Shown: positions 18,881 to 28,407, counted from the first letter of the stretch. The stretch: DNA of 64,000 nt from Pseudomonas sp. B21-056 (GCF_026016325.1 NZ_CP087203.1:3906001-3970000); one strand, 5' to 3'. Translations and numbers: made by a program. Notes: a model not told the origin generated them from the letters alone.

Positions 18881-21800
18881 GGGCCCTCCTCACGGGTTGC
18901 AACGGCGGGACTCGACGAGGTCGCCATGAAAGGTGAACGGGGTGCCTGGGTCGGCAGTGGCGGCATCGACAACGGCAGCTTCGACCCCTGGCTCATCAAT
19001 GACAGGCGCAGGAACATCAACGTCTGCTGCGTCGTGCGGGCCTGGAGCTGGGCCTGGGCCGGGCTCGGGGCTGGAATCTGGCCGGTTACCGGCAGTTGCA
19101 GGGTCAGCGGGAAGTCGGTGTAGTCGACATTCGGCTGACGCTGCACCGACACCAGCGAACGCATCAGGCGCAGCAACGACCACGGCCCCTGGTATTCCCA
19201 ACCGGCCTCCAGGTCGCGCACCACCAGGTTCGGCTGCAACGGGTCGTTGGCCGGGCGCTGGTAACCGTTGCGGGCCCAGCGCAAGGTCAGCCGCACCGGC
19301 TGGCCGACCATCCAGCGCAGGTTCTGCTGGGCATCGCCGGGGTAGTTGATCTGTTGGTTGCCGGCGTTCAGTGCCCAGGCGATCACCTGGTCGGCGCCGC
19401 GTTCTTCGTTGCGGTCGGTGCGCCAGCGCACGTCCATTTCCACGCCGAGAATGCCGCTCTTGTCGCGCACGAACAGTGGCCCCAACCAGGTACCGGCCTG
19501 TTTCAACCGGTTGAGAAAGTCCTCGGCGGCCAGGCGCTCCGGTGTCTGGCTCAGCGCCAGCCCGGCCTGGGCCAGGGGCAGGCGTGTGTCGATCAGCTCC
19601 AGCAGGCGCTGCACCCGCGCCGGGTCGGCGTCGCTGGCCCGCAGGTCCTGGGAAAACGGAAAGCGCCCGGCCAGGTACTGATTGAAGTAGTTGGCCACGT
19701 CGTTCCAGGCCGTCGCCGCCTGGTTCTGTTGCAGGTACAGACAGCGTTGCAGGGCACTCTGTTGCAAGCTGACGGCGCGCTGGGCGAGGTCGCCGCGGCC
19801 ACCGGACAGGTTGGAAGTCTGCAGGATCTGCGCGCAGGACGCGGTGTCCATCTGGTTGAAATCCCGGCTCACCAACTGTTCCAGCTGCGCCGCCGAACTG
19901 GCCGGGTTCTGGCTCTTGTACTTGAGCAACTCGTCGTTGATGGCCATGAACCGCGACACCCGGTCGTGCTCCATCGCCGACAGATCATCCTGCTGGACGA
20001 TCAGCCACTCCAGGGCCGGCATGCGCTGCTCGGCAATCTGCAGCATGGCGTCGAACTGCTGGTTCAGGCTCAGTTTCAACCCTTGCGGATCGCTGGCCCC
20101 ATAGAGCTGCAAACCGAAATTCTTCGAGCCGTCCCAGCGCTGGACATCGGCCCGCTGGCTGAACAGTGGCTGGGCGTCGATTTCGTCCAGGCCACTCTGG
20201 ATCTGCGCCAAGGCACGACGGTTGAGCAGGCGCTGGAAGCGCGTCGCCAGGTCGGCCCGATGTACGTCCATGAAGGCTTTTTGCAGGGCGACGGCCTGGG
20301 TGGTCTGGACATTGAAGCCCATGCCCGGCAACTGTTCCTCGCTTTCATCCAGGCTCAGCCACATGGCGCGCGCCGCGGCGGCTTCAGCCGCCTGGATCAA
20401 TGCGTCACGGTAGTCCGGCGGGATGCGCGGCAGTTCCTCATTGGTGTAGCTCTTGTAGCTGGTGAAATAGTTCAGGGCGACGCTGAAATCATCGCTGCCG
20501 TCGCCCTGCCCCATGGCATCGGACGTGTTGTCAGAGGGATCCTTCTGCAAGGCCAGCGCCACGAAGTCACGCTTGAACAAGGCTTTCACTGCATCATCCA
20601 GCGCCGTGACATGCTCCTGCAACACCAGCAAGCCACTGCCCTGCTGGACCAGCAGATTGTCCCGGGAACCGGTCTGGACGATCCATTGGTCGCGAAAGCT
20701 CTGTTGCAGCTTCGCCGCCTGGCTCTCCAGGTCCTGGGCAAGCTCCGGCCCCAGCAATGTGCTGTGGCTGACCTTGTCCATCATCTGGGTGTAACCGGGC
20801 ACCAGGTCCTGGCCCTTGCCCCGCCCCCAGGCCGCGTTGGTCAGGTTGACCAGAGTCTGTAAATCGTCGACCAGCGCCATCAGGTCTTCGAGTTCGCTCA
20901 GGGAATTGCCACTGCCCGCTTCCAAGCGTTGCAGGTGCAGCTTGAGGTAACCGGCCTGGCGCACGAAGTTGTCCGCCAGGAAGTAATGATCGAGCCAACG
21001 CTGCATCAGGCCAGTGAAGTTATCGCCGATCACCGTGCGCGCCGCGTTCAGGTCCAGCCCTTGCAAGTCCTGCCCTTGTGCATCCAGGTTTTTTGCATCG
21101 AACAACACCCGGTTGTAGAACCGCGTCCGGCTCAGCGTGCCGGCGTTGAGGCTCAGCGACAAGGCGTTATTGCTCAGTAGCACCAGCTCATCCAGCGGCG
21201 CCTTGGGGTTGCTCACCGCCTGGCTGAACATCTGGTTCTGCTGCTCGAGGCGCACGGCGCGCTCCACCAGGTCCTTGGCCTTCACATAGCTTTGCCATTG
21301 GGCCGGGTCTTCGCTTTCCACGTTGCCGCGCCGCTCGGTGTTGCGGATGGCCTTGAGCTGCTCCAGGTCCGACGCGAGCAGGTCACGCAGGGGCAAGACC
21401 CAGTGATGCCGGGCGGTCAGGCGCAAGCCCTCTTCCAACTGCGTGTCTACGTAGGAGAACCACGAGGTGGGAAACACCACCGCGACGAAGTGCCAGCGCG
21501 GAGCTTTTTCCAGCATGTTCCAGTAGGCCTGCACGTTGTAGCGGGTCGGCTCCAGTTGCGGTTGGTCAGGGTCGACCACCACGTAGTTCTTATGGGTGCG
21601 CAGGATCAACTGCGACAACGCCTCGGCCTCTTCCACCGAGTCATGCCAGACCCAGAGCATGCCCCCCAACCAGACCAGCCCGACCACCAGCGCAACCACA
21701 CCGGCCAGTCGATGCCAGCGCTGGCGCAGACGCAGCAGGCGCGGCACGGGTTGGGCCAGGCCGCGTTCGGCGACGAAACGCCGCGCCCACAGCTGCCGGG

Positions 21801-22746
21801 CGAACACGGTCTGACGCAAGACCTTGTCGCTGGCGGCAAAACCATCCCCGGTGACGGTCGGAGCCTGGCTCGCGGTGAAGTAAATACCGCGAAAACGCGG
21901 TGCCTCGCCCTGGGCGTTGCCCTGGAACACCGGCTCGAGGAGGATCTGCAAGGCCCGCCGCAACCCTTCGAAGCGCTCCGGCAACCCATACAGATCGCCG
22001 CTCAACTGCCCGCAAAGCGCGCCGATTTCAATGATCGACTGCGACAGCGCGGCGTTGACCTGATCCAGCGCCTGGTCGCTCCAGTGCGATTGCCAGGCCG
22101 CGTCGGGTGAATACGGCGACGACCAGCCCAGTGTCGATTCCCGCGCCTCGGCAGGCAGCGCGCTGACCAGTTCCTGGAAGCCGGGCAATTCTTCCATCCC
22201 GGTAATCACCACGTACACCGGCAGGCTGAGGCCGAAGCGTTGCAGCAGGTCGATGAAGCAGCGCCGGACCTTGAGGCTCAGCTCGGTGGTGTGTTCGATG
22301 TCGTCGAGCCGGCCGAACGGCACGGTCCAGATCACCGCGTCCATCGGCCGCCGGCTGCGCAACCGCAGGATCAGCCCCAACAGCCGCCACCAGTTGCCCC
22401 GCTGCCGGTTCATGCCTTCATCGGGCAGGAACAGTGCCTGGGGCACCACCAGCACCGCGCCCTCGGCATCCGACCACCAGCGCCCGAACCACGCGGCCTT
22501 GTCCGTCGGCTGCAAATGCCATTGGCTGCACAACTGGGCACCGTCGGTTTCGTTGCCGAGCATCAACAGCCAGGGGATCTGGTAGCGGTCCCGGGTGCCT
22601 TGCTCCTGCTCCATGTGGCGGACCGCCCCATAGAAACTGCGGATCGCCGCTCCGCCCTGGGTCCGCAGCCACCAGATCAGCGCCGCGATCAGCAGCACCA
22701 CGACGATGGCCAGCACCACCAGGGCGACGATGCTCAAGGGGCTCAT
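18877..22746 (-). CDS. tssM: Type VI secretion membrane-complex protein TssM (IcmF)
   Basis: 1289 residues, slightly longer than the typical 1100-1200. Inner-membrane core of the trans-envelope complex with TssL and TssJ. The first helix is at residues 5-27 and a second hydrophobic segment at about 343-368, followed by the large periplasmic region. Where many TssM have a Walker A loop, this one reads LMLGNETDGA (61-70) with no GK(S/T), so it is probably not an ATPase. ATGA overlap with tssL. Much of it is shadowed by long antisense frames that are not genes. Confidence 0.93.
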   Translation of the reverse strand: MSPLSIVALVVLAIVVVLLIAALIWWLRTQGGAAIRSFYGAVRHMEQEQGTRDRYQIPWLLMLGNETDGAQLCSQWHLQPTDKAAWFGRWWSDAEGAVLVVPQALFLPDEGMNRQRGNWWRLLGLILRLRSRRPMDAVIWTVPFGRLDDIEHTTELSLKVRRCFIDLLQRFGLSLPVYVVITGMEELPGFQELVSALPAEARESTLGWSSPYSPDAAWQSHWSDQALDQVNAALSQSIIEIGALCGQLSGDLYGLPERFEGLRRALQILLEPVFQGNAQGEAPRFRGIYFTASQAPTVTGDGFAASDKVLRQTVFARQLWARRFVAERGLAQPVPRLLRLRQRWHRLAGVVALVVGLVWLGGMLWVWHDSVEEAEALSQLILRTHKNYVVVDPDQPQLEPTRYNVQAYWNMLEKAPRWHFVAVVFPTSWFSYVDTQLEEGLRLTARHHWVLPLRDLLASDLEQLKAIRNTERRGNVESEDPAQWQSYVKAKDLVERAVRLEQQNQMFSQAVSNPKAPLDELVLLSNNALSLSLNAGTLSRTRFYNRVLFDAKNLDAQGQDLQGLDLNAARTVIGDNFTGLMQRWLDHYFLADNFVRQAGYLKLHLQRLEAGSGNSLSELEDLMALVDDLQTLVNLTNAAWGRGKGQDLVPGYTQMMDKVSHSTLLGPELAQDLESQAAKLQQSFRDQWIVQTGSRDNLLVQQGSGLLVLQEHVTALDDAVKALFKRDFVALALQKDPSDNTSDAMGQGDGSDDFSVALNYFTSYKSYTNEELPRIPPDYRDALIQAAEAAAARAMWLSLDESEEQLPGMGFNVQTTQAVALQKAFMDVHRADLATRFQRLLNRRALAQIQSGLDEIDAQPLFSQRADVQRWDGSKNFGLQLYGASDPQGLKLSLNQQFDAMLQIAEQRMPALEWLIVQQDDLSAMEHDRVSRFMAINDELLKYKSQNPASSAAQLEQLVSRDFNQMDTASCAQILQTSNLSGGRGDLAQRAVSLQQSALQRCLYLQQNQAATAWNDVANYFNQYLAGRFPFSQDLRASDADPARVQRLLELIDTRLPLAQAGLALSQTPERLAAEDFLNRLKQAGTWLGPLFVRDKSGILGVEMDVRWRTDRNEERGADQVIAWALNAGNQQINYPGDAQQNLRWMVGQPVRLTLRWARNGYQRPANDPLQPNLVVRDLEAGWEYQGPWSLLRLMRSLVSVQRQPNVDYTDFPLTLQLPVTGQIPAPSPAQAQLQARTTQQTLMFLRLSLMSQGSKLPLSMPPLPTQAPRSPFMATSSSPAVATREEGP

Positions 22747-23507
22747 GAGTCTTGCTCCTGGAGGACCACCGACTCGTTCAATTGCAGCACCGGCTCGAGT
22801 TCCGCGCGGATGTCACGCCAGAACACGTGCCCCAGCCCGGTGAGCAGCAACACCATCGCCAGGATCGCCAGCCCCAGACGCAATCCATCCGGCAGCGATG
22901 TCTGCGCCGGCATACGCACCGGCGGCGCCGCCGCAGACATCGCCAGGCGTTGGCTGACGTCGACATAATCCGGGTCGTGCTGCCAGGCGAAGGTGAACAG
23001 CGCCGTGCGCCATTTCTCATGCTGGATCTGCCCGGGCTCGCCGCGCAGGCGGCCCTGGAACCCGAGGATCAGGCATTGCAAGTAGACGTTCGCCAGGTCC
23101 CGGGTACCGGGCATCTGCTCGTCCAGCAGTTTCTTGATGGCCGAGGGCAGTCGTTCGCCGGCCTGGCGACTGGAATACATGCGTGATTCAAGGGGATGCT
23201 GCTGCCAGGCCAGTTGCCCGGGCCAAGGGGTGAACAGCAAGGTTTCGTCCACCAGGGCGACGAAGGCATAGACCAGCGCCTTGACCTGCTCGGTGGCCGA
23301 GTCGCCGACGGTGGCAAACGCCACCCGCCACAAGCGTTGGGCACTGCGTCCGGAAAATTCCACCACCCGGCTGACCAGGGCCGCGGAGTCGTTGTCCTTG
23401 GGCAAGTCCTGCCATTCCTGGAACCATTTCAGCCAGGCCTGCCGAAACGCGCTGCTCAGCGGCGCCTCATGCAGACCCCGAACCGCCCCGCCACTTCCGT
23501 CAGGCAT
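22743..23507 (-). CDS. tssL: Type VI secretion membrane-complex protein TssL (DotU/IcmH)
   Basis: 254 residues: the short form, with a cytoplasmic DotU domain (signature YAFVALVDETLL) and one C-terminal membrane anchor (GLAILAMVLLLTGLGHVFW). There is no OmpA-like peptidoglycan-binding extension, so another protein must anchor the complex to the wall. Ribosome site GGGGAG before ATG 23507. The stop overlaps the tssM start, and tssK ends 18 bp upstream. Confidence 0.93.
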   Translation of the reverse strand: MPDGSGGAVRGLHEAPLSSAFRQAWLKWFQEWQDLPKDNDSAALVSRVVEFSGRSAQRLWRVAFATVGDSATEQVKALVYAFVALVDETLLFTPWPGQLAWQQHPLESRMYSSRQAGERLPSAIKKLLDEQMPGTRDLANVYLQCLILGFQGRLRGEPGQIQHEKWRTALFTFAWQHDPDYVDVSQRLAMSAAAPPVRMPAQTSLPDGLRLGLAILAMVLLLTGLGHVFWRDIRAELEPVLQLNESVVLQEQDS

Positions 23508-23525
23508 ACGACTCCCCTTTTACGA

Positions 23526-24854
23526 TCAGGCACTTTCACCTTGCGCGACGAACAACACCACTTGCCACGGGCTGCTGGCCTGGGTCGACGCCGGCGCGAC
23601 GATGTGCAACGGCAGTTGCCCGTCGAACCACTGACCGCCCGCGGCCACCACGAACAACCGGGTGTCGTCGCCCACGCTATAGGCCACCTGCTCGTTGCGG
23701 CTCATGGCCTGATGGGGCAGACCGCTCATGCGCTGCCGGCTCAACAGCGGGACATGTGGCGCGGACGCGATGATCGCCCCGCGCAACCAATCGGCGGCGG
23801 CTTGCTCACTGGCGCCGTTGGGCATGCGCAGGCCGATCACCAGGCGTTGGCTCGGCTGGTCGTCGGGCAACTGGATGGAGAAGACCTGCTCATTGCGCTC
23901 GAAGGCCAGGCTGCGATAACCGGCGCGGACCAGTTCCAGGGTGATGTCGAGCCAGTCGAGCAGCGGTTCGTAACCGCGTTGCAACTCGAGGAAATCCAGG
24001 GGTGCAAACGCCGGTACGCCGGCCAGCGGATCGAGCGCCGACCAGGCCCCGGCCAGCCCGAGCAACAGACCGTACAGCGCCTGGGGGGTCGCCACCCGCG
24101 TGTTCAGGCTGCCTTCGACTTCCGGCAGGCGCGCCCACAGGGCGGTCATCTGCCGACGGATCTCCAGCGCATCGTCCTGGTTGCCGGCCGCCTGGGCCTG
24201 GCGCAACCGACCGGCGAGGAACAGGCATTTTTCCCGGGCCCGGGCACACAGCCCGGCAATCCGCCGACCGAGCACCGATTCGGGCAACAGGACCGGCGTG
24301 GGCGGCGTATAGGCCACCCGCAGAAAACCGCCGCCTTCCTTGCGAATGCGCAACAGCGGCAGACAGATCGAATCGGCCTTGCTCAGTTGCGTGCACAGCC
24401 GCGGGTTGGGGCGCCAGACGGTGATGGATTCGGGAAACTCGCCGCTGGTGAGGTCCGGCAGCGCATCGCCGACCACCGATTGCAGGCGTCCCTTGAGCGG
24501 CAGCAATTGCCCGGCACGCCAGAGCGGGCTGATCGCCAGGTACACGGTGACGGTGGCATCGTCGGTCTTGTTGACCGCCTCGGTGATGTCCAGCTCCAGG
24601 GTCGGCCCGACACCGGCCTGGAGACTGACCGGCAAACCGTCCGGCAAGGTGCCCTGCAGTTGCAGCAACCGGACCTGGCCGGCACTGAGGGCCGATGGGT
24701 CGACCTCCAGTTGGCTGACACCCCAGAACCAGGGATTGCAGGCCGCCGCGACATGCGCGGCGAGGGCCTCGGCGCGCAGTCCTTGCAGTTGAAAATGCTG
24801 GGGCAACAGTTGCATGCCCTCATGCCAGCACACCGCGTCAGGTAACAGACTCAT
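23526..24854 (-). CDS. tssK: Type VI secretion baseplate protein TssK
   Basis: 442 residues from ATG 24854 (MSLLPDAVCWHEGMQLLPQHFQ), preceded by GAAGGGAGTCGT. The WHEGM-x-L-x-PQHFQ opening is the family hallmark. TssK joins the baseplate wedges (TssEFG) to the TssLM membrane complex. The open frame extends 17 codons further up, but that part is not conserved. It is second in the leftward operon, 51 bp after tssJ. Confidence 0.95.
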   Translation of the reverse strand: MSLLPDAVCWHEGMQLLPQHFQLQGLRAEALAAHVAAACNPWFWGVSQLEVDPSALSAGQVRLLQLQGTLPDGLPVSLQAGVGPTLELDITEAVNKTDDATVTVYLAISPLWRAGQLLPLKGRLQSVVGDALPDLTSGEFPESITVWRPNPRLCTQLSKADSICLPLLRIRKEGGGFLRVAYTPPTPVLLPESVLGRRIAGLCARAREKCLFLAGRLRQAQAAGNQDDALEIRRQMTALWARLPEVEGSLNTRVATPQALYGLLLGLAGAWSALDPLAGVPAFAPLDFLELQRGYEPLLDWLDITLELVRAGYRSLAFERNEQVFSIQLPDDQPSQRLVIGLRMPNGASEQAAADWLRGAIIASAPHVPLLSRQRMSGLPHQAMSRNEQVAYSVGDDTRLFVVAAGGQWFDGQLPLHIVAPASTQASSPWQVVLFVAQGESA

Positions 24855-24905
24855 ACGACTCCCTTCGACATCCCAGTGTCGCCGCACGAGGCGGCCCGCG
24901 GTCAT

Positions 24906-25370
24906 TCAAGGCTGACTGGCATTGAGTTGGCCGTCATTGACGAGGCTCATCTCACGGCTGTCGAACTTCAGCCAGGCGTTGCGCTGATCGTCCAGCCGGA
25001 GCCGGTGGGCTCCGGGTGTGTTATAGCTGGCGAAGACCAAAAGTCCAGCGGCGCGCCGGCCCTCCAGCGGGAAGGGTTGGCGGTCGATGAACTGTCCCGG
25101 AACCAGCTCCAGCCCCCACACCGATATGAGTTGACGATAGTCGCGCTGGAACTGTTCGCGCTCGGCGAACCACTGGCGGGCGGTGATGGCCGACAGTTGC
25201 TTGAGCAGGTCAGGATCGTTCACCGCGATGAAATCCACGGCGATCGGCGTGTCGTCGTTGGCGCCGGACGCGACGTCGAGGGTCAGGCTGTCCAGGTCGA
25301 CGCTGGGCGCAAAGAACGAGCAACCGCTGAGCGCCAGGCTGAAAAAAAATCCATGAAAAAACACACGCAA
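24906..25370 (-). CDS. tssJ: Type VI secretion outer-membrane lipoprotein TssJ
   Basis: 154 residues. A lipoprotein signal with lipobox LALSGC at residues 12-17 places it in the outer membrane, where TssJ holds the periplasmic end of TssM. The body has the TssJ transthyretin-like pattern (SLTLDVASGAND, PIAVDFIAVND). The first codon appears to be TTG at 25370 (GGAAGA lies just upstream); no in-frame ATG is available before the signal peptide. It is first gene of the leftward operon and divergent from tssB. Confidence 0.88.
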   Translation of the reverse strand: MRVFFHGFFFSLALSGCSFFAPSVDLDSLTLDVASGANDDTPIAVDFIAVNDPDLLKQLSAITARQWFAEREQFQRDYRQLISVWGLELVPGQFIDRQPFPLEGRRAAGLLVFASYNTPGAHRLRLDDQRNAWLKFDSREMSLVNDGQLNASQP

Positions 25371-25594
25371 AATGAATCTTCCTTTTCGTCGCGGTCAAAA
25401 ATTGTTTTTGCTTGCATTTTTATAGACCTGTTCTAGCGTCTTGGATAGTTCGACCTGCACGGTCGAATGCACCAGGTTCGTCAACGGAATGACAGGTTTT
25501 CTGCCCTCCATTTGCAACCTGCGGATCAGCAAGGGAATGCGATGAGCGGGCCTCCCGATGCATTGCTTCCACTCATGCATCGGAGTCGGCCGCC
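25371..25594. promoter_or_regulatory. Divergent tssJ / tssB control region
   Basis: 224 bp, AT-rich on the tssJ side (CAAAAATTGTTTTTGCTTGC). Two palindromes stand out: TTCGACC-TGCAC-GGTCGAA at 25449-25467, an operator-like 7-bp inverted repeat, and CCGATGCA / TGCATCGG at 25555-25583, whose right arm touches the tssB ribosome site (CGGAG). No -24/-12 sigma-54 motif (TGGCAC-N5-TTGC) was found. Confidence 0.5.
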
Positions 25595-26155
25595 ATGGCA
25601 GAAAGTACCCAGCACAAGCTCGACAGAGTCCGTCCTCCCCGCGTCCAGATCACCTACGACGTGGAAATCGGCAATGCCATCGAAAAGAAAGAATTGCCAC
25701 TGGTCGTCGGCATTCTGGCCGACCTCTCGGGCAAGCCACTGGACCCGCTGCCCAAGCTCAACGAGCGGCGCTTCACGGAAATCGATCGCGACAATTTCAA
25801 CGAGGTCCTTGCCTCCATCGCCCCCCGCGCCACGCTCCAGGTGAACAACACCCTCAGTGGCGACGACAGCAAGCTCAACATCGAACTCAACTTCCGCCAC
25901 ATCGATGACTTCGACCCGGTCAAGGTCGTGGAGCAGGTCACGCCATTGCGCCGTCTGTTCGAAGCCCGCCAGCGCCTGCGCGACCTGCTGACCAAGCTCG
26001 ACGGCAACGATGACCTGGACAAGTTGCTGCGCGACGTGATCGTCAACACCGAAGGCCTGCAAGAGATCAAGTCGGCCCGGCCCCAGGACGCACCGCAAGA
26101 GCTGCCGACCGTGGCCGCCAACGATGATCCGGCCCCGGCCGAACCACAGGCCTGA
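25595..26155 (+). CDS. tssB: Type VI sheath small subunit TssB (VipA)
   Basis: 186 residues. With TssC it forms the contractile sheath. Family features are RVQITYDVEIGNA near the start, LPLVVGILADLSG, and the KFNEV-like RDNFNEVLASI. The C-terminal tail is Ala/Pro-rich. The ATG has CGGAG 10-14 bases upstream, inside a possible hairpin. tssC starts 30 bp later. Confidence 0.95.
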   Translation: MAESTQHKLDRVRPPRVQITYDVEIGNAIEKKELPLVVGILADLSGKPLDPLPKLNERRFTEIDRDNFNEVLASIAPRATLQVNNTLSGDDSKLNIELNFRHIDDFDPVKVVEQVTPLRRLFEARQRLRDLLTKLDGNDDLDKLLRDVIVNTEGLQEIKSARPQDAPQELPTVAANDDPAPAEPQA

Positions 26156-26185
26156 TCGTGCTCATCACTCAAGGGAGATAAAGCC

Positions 26186-27667
26186 ATGCCTGCTTCATCC
26201 AGCGCTCAAGCCAGCGAGAGCACGACCCAGACCCTGTCCCTGCTGGACAAGATCATCGCCGAAGGCCGTATGGCCCACGACGACAGCCAACAGGATTACG
26301 CCCGCGACATGCTGGCCGAATTCGCCACCCAGGTCCTCGACGAAGGCATGGCCATCGACAAGGACACCGTGGCGATGATCAACGACCGCATCAGCCAGAT
26401 CGACCGGCTGATCAGCGCCCAGCTCAACGAAGTATTGCACCACCCCGACCTGCAGAAACTCGAAGCTTCCTGGCGCGGCCTGCACCTGTTGGTGCAGAAC
26501 ACCGAAACCAGCACCCGGCTCAAGCTGCGCCTGCTCAACGTCACCCAGAAAGAGCTGCAGAGCGATCTGGAAAAAGCCGTCGAGTTCGACCAGAGCGCAC
26601 TCTTCAAGAAAATCTACGAGGAAGAATACGGCACCTTCGGCGGGCACCCGTTCAGCCTGTTGGTGGGCGACTACACCTTCGGCCGCCATCCGCAGGACAT
26701 CGGCCTGCTGGAGAAACTTTCCAACGTTGCTGCTGCGGCCCACGCACCGTTCATTGCCGCCGCCAGCCCGCGCCTGTTCGACATGACCAGTTTCACCGAA
26801 CTGGCAGTGCCCCGGGACCTGTCGAAGATCTTCGAGAGCCAGGAGCTGATCAAGTGGCGCTCGTTCCGTGAAAGCGAGGATTCGCGCTACGTGTCCCTGG
26901 TGCTGCCGCACTTCCTCCTGCGCCTGCCCTACGGCCCGGACACCCGGCCAGTGGAAGGCATCAACTACGTCGAAGACGTCAATGGCACCGACCACAGCAA
27001 GTACCTGTGGGGCAATGCCGCCTGGGCGCTGTCGCAACGCATCACCGAAGCCTTCGCCAAATATGGCTGGTGCGCGGCGATCCGTGGTGCCGAAGGTGGC
27101 GGCGCGGTGGAAGGCCTGCCGGCCCATACCTTCCGCACCAGCTCCGGGGACCTGTCACTCAAGTGCCCGACCGAAGTGGCGATCACCGACCGCCGTGAGA
27201 AAGAGCTCAACGACCTGGGCTTCATCGCCCTGTGCCACAAGAAAAACAGCGACATCGCGGTGTTCTTCGGCGGCCAGACCACCAACCGGGCCAAGGTCTA
27301 CAACACCAACGAGGCCAACGCCAACGCACGGATCTCGGCGATGTTGCCCTACGTGCTCGCGGCCTCGCGTTTCGCCCACTACCTGAAGGTGATCATGCGC
27401 GACAAGGTCGGCAGCTTCATGACCCGCGACAACGTGCAGACCTACCTCAACAACTGGATCGCCGACTACGTGCTGATCAACGACAACGCGCCCCAGGAGA
27501 TCAAGGCGCAGTACCCGTTGCGCGAGGCGCGGGTGGACGTGACGGAAGTGGCCGGCAAGCCGGGGGCGTACAAGGCCACGGTGTTCCTGCGACCGCACTT
27601 CCAGCTTGAGGAACTGACCGCCTCGATCCGCCTGGTGGCGACCCTGCCGCCACCGGTTGCTGCCTGA
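26186..27667 (+). CDS. tssC: Type VI sheath large subunit TssC (VipB)
   Basis: 493 residues, the standard length. Recognisable stretches are EASWRGLHLLVQNTETSTRL, the KIYEEEYGTFGG segment, and a C-terminus ending in HFQLEELTASIRLVATLP. Excellent ribosome site AAGGGAGATAAAGCC. It polymerises with TssB around the Hcp tube and is recycled by ClpV. A palindromic repeat separates it from hcp. Confidence 0.97.
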   Translation: MPASSSAQASESTTQTLSLLDKIIAEGRMAHDDSQQDYARDMLAEFATQVLDEGMAIDKDTVAMINDRISQIDRLISAQLNEVLHHPDLQKLEASWRGLHLLVQNTETSTRLKLRLLNVTQKELQSDLEKAVEFDQSALFKKIYEEEYGTFGGHPFSLLVGDYTFGRHPQDIGLLEKLSNVAAAAHAPFIAAASPRLFDMTSFTELAVPRDLSKIFESQELIKWRSFRESEDSRYVSLVLPHFLLRLPYGPDTRPVEGINYVEDVNGTDHSKYLWGNAAWALSQRITEAFAKYGWCAAIRGAEGGGAVEGLPAHTFRTSSGDLSLKCPTEVAITDRREKELNDLGFIALCHKKNSDIAVFFGGQTTNRAKVYNTNEANANARISAMLPYVLAASRFAHYLKVIMRDKVGSFMTRDNVQTYLNNWIADYVLINDNAPQEIKAQYPLREARVDVTEVAGKPGAYKATVFLRPHFQLEELTASIRLVATLPPPVAA

Positions 27668-27696
27668 CGACTGAAACCTGTGGCGAAGATGCTTGT

Positions 27697-27829
27697 TGTG
27701 GCGAGGGGATTTATCCCCGCTGGGGCGCGAAGCGGCCCCAAATCCCGGCAACTCGGTCTATCCGAGAGATTGAGCTGGCTGTTCAAGGGGCTGCTACGCA
27801 GCCCAGCGGGGATAAATCCCCTCGCCACA
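27697..27829. repeat. Long inverted repeat inside the T6SS operon (tssC-hcp gap)
   Basis: Another TGTGGCGAGGGGATTTATCC element with perfect complementary arms. It lies 30 bp after tssC and 67 bp before hcp. A hairpin of this size between sheath and tube genes could stabilise the upstream mRNA, slow polymerase, or uncouple Hcp output from the rest. Confidence 0.9.
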
Positions 27830-27896
27830 GGGGTTCGGCATTCGTTTCTAGCGGTATTGGGTACCACCTACTTGTCCTCTTCTGGAGTTCCACACA

Positions 27897-28394
27897 ATGG
27901 ATGCAATCATTCTCGACCTCGGCGGCGACATCAAGGGCGACAGCCTGCTGGAGGGTTTCACGGACAAGATCGAGGTCATGTCCTACAGCCACAACGTGGC
28001 GATGCAAGTCACCAACGACGTCAGCAACTCGGAGCGTACCTCCGGCCGGCCGCACATCGGTGAGTTCACCCTGACCAAATTCATCGACAGCTCCACGCCG
28101 TCGCTCAACGAATATTGCTGCGCCGGCAAACCGATCCCGCAAGCCGTCATCACCATCGGCCGCAACGCCGCCGAAGGCAGCGGCCAGATCATGCCCTTCA
28201 TCGTCTACACCCTGACCAACGTGGTGCTGTCCAACGTCAGCGTCAGTGGCGGTACGGGTGGCAAGCCGGTGGAAACCGTGTCATTGAACTTCACCAAGAT
28301 CAAGTGGGAGCTCACCGCCCAGAAAGACGACGGCACCAAGGAAGGCACGGCGGGCACGACCTGGGACCTGGCGGCCAACAAGATGACCAAGTAG
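27897..28394 (+). CDS. hcp: Type VI tube protein Hcp (TssD)
   Basis: 165 residues; forms the hexameric rings of the inner tube and carries small effectors. Typical stretches are ILDLGGDIKGDS, the HIGEFTLTKFIDSSTP loop and a beta-rich C-terminus ending GTTWDLAANK. Ribosome site CTGGAGTT before the ATG. It is set apart from tssC by 229 bp and followed by tssE 13 bp later. Confidence 0.96.
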   Translation: MDAIILDLGGDIKGDSLLEGFTDKIEVMSYSHNVAMQVTNDVSNSERTSGRPHIGEFTLTKFIDSSTPSLNEYCCAGKPIPQAVITIGRNAAEGSGQIMPFIVYTLTNVVLSNVSVSGGTGGKPVETVSLNFTKIKWELTAQKDDGTKEGTAGTTWDLAANKMTK

Positions 28395-28407
28395 GGACGC
28401 TGCCGCC

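Noticed and set aside
19096..20862. 588-codon open frame antisense to tssM
   Set aside because: Same reason: it overlaps strongly supported coding sequence and has no recognisable motif.
25371..25594. Sigma-54 promoter for the T6SS
   Set aside because: Searched for TGGCAC-N5-TTGC on both strands; nothing close enough.
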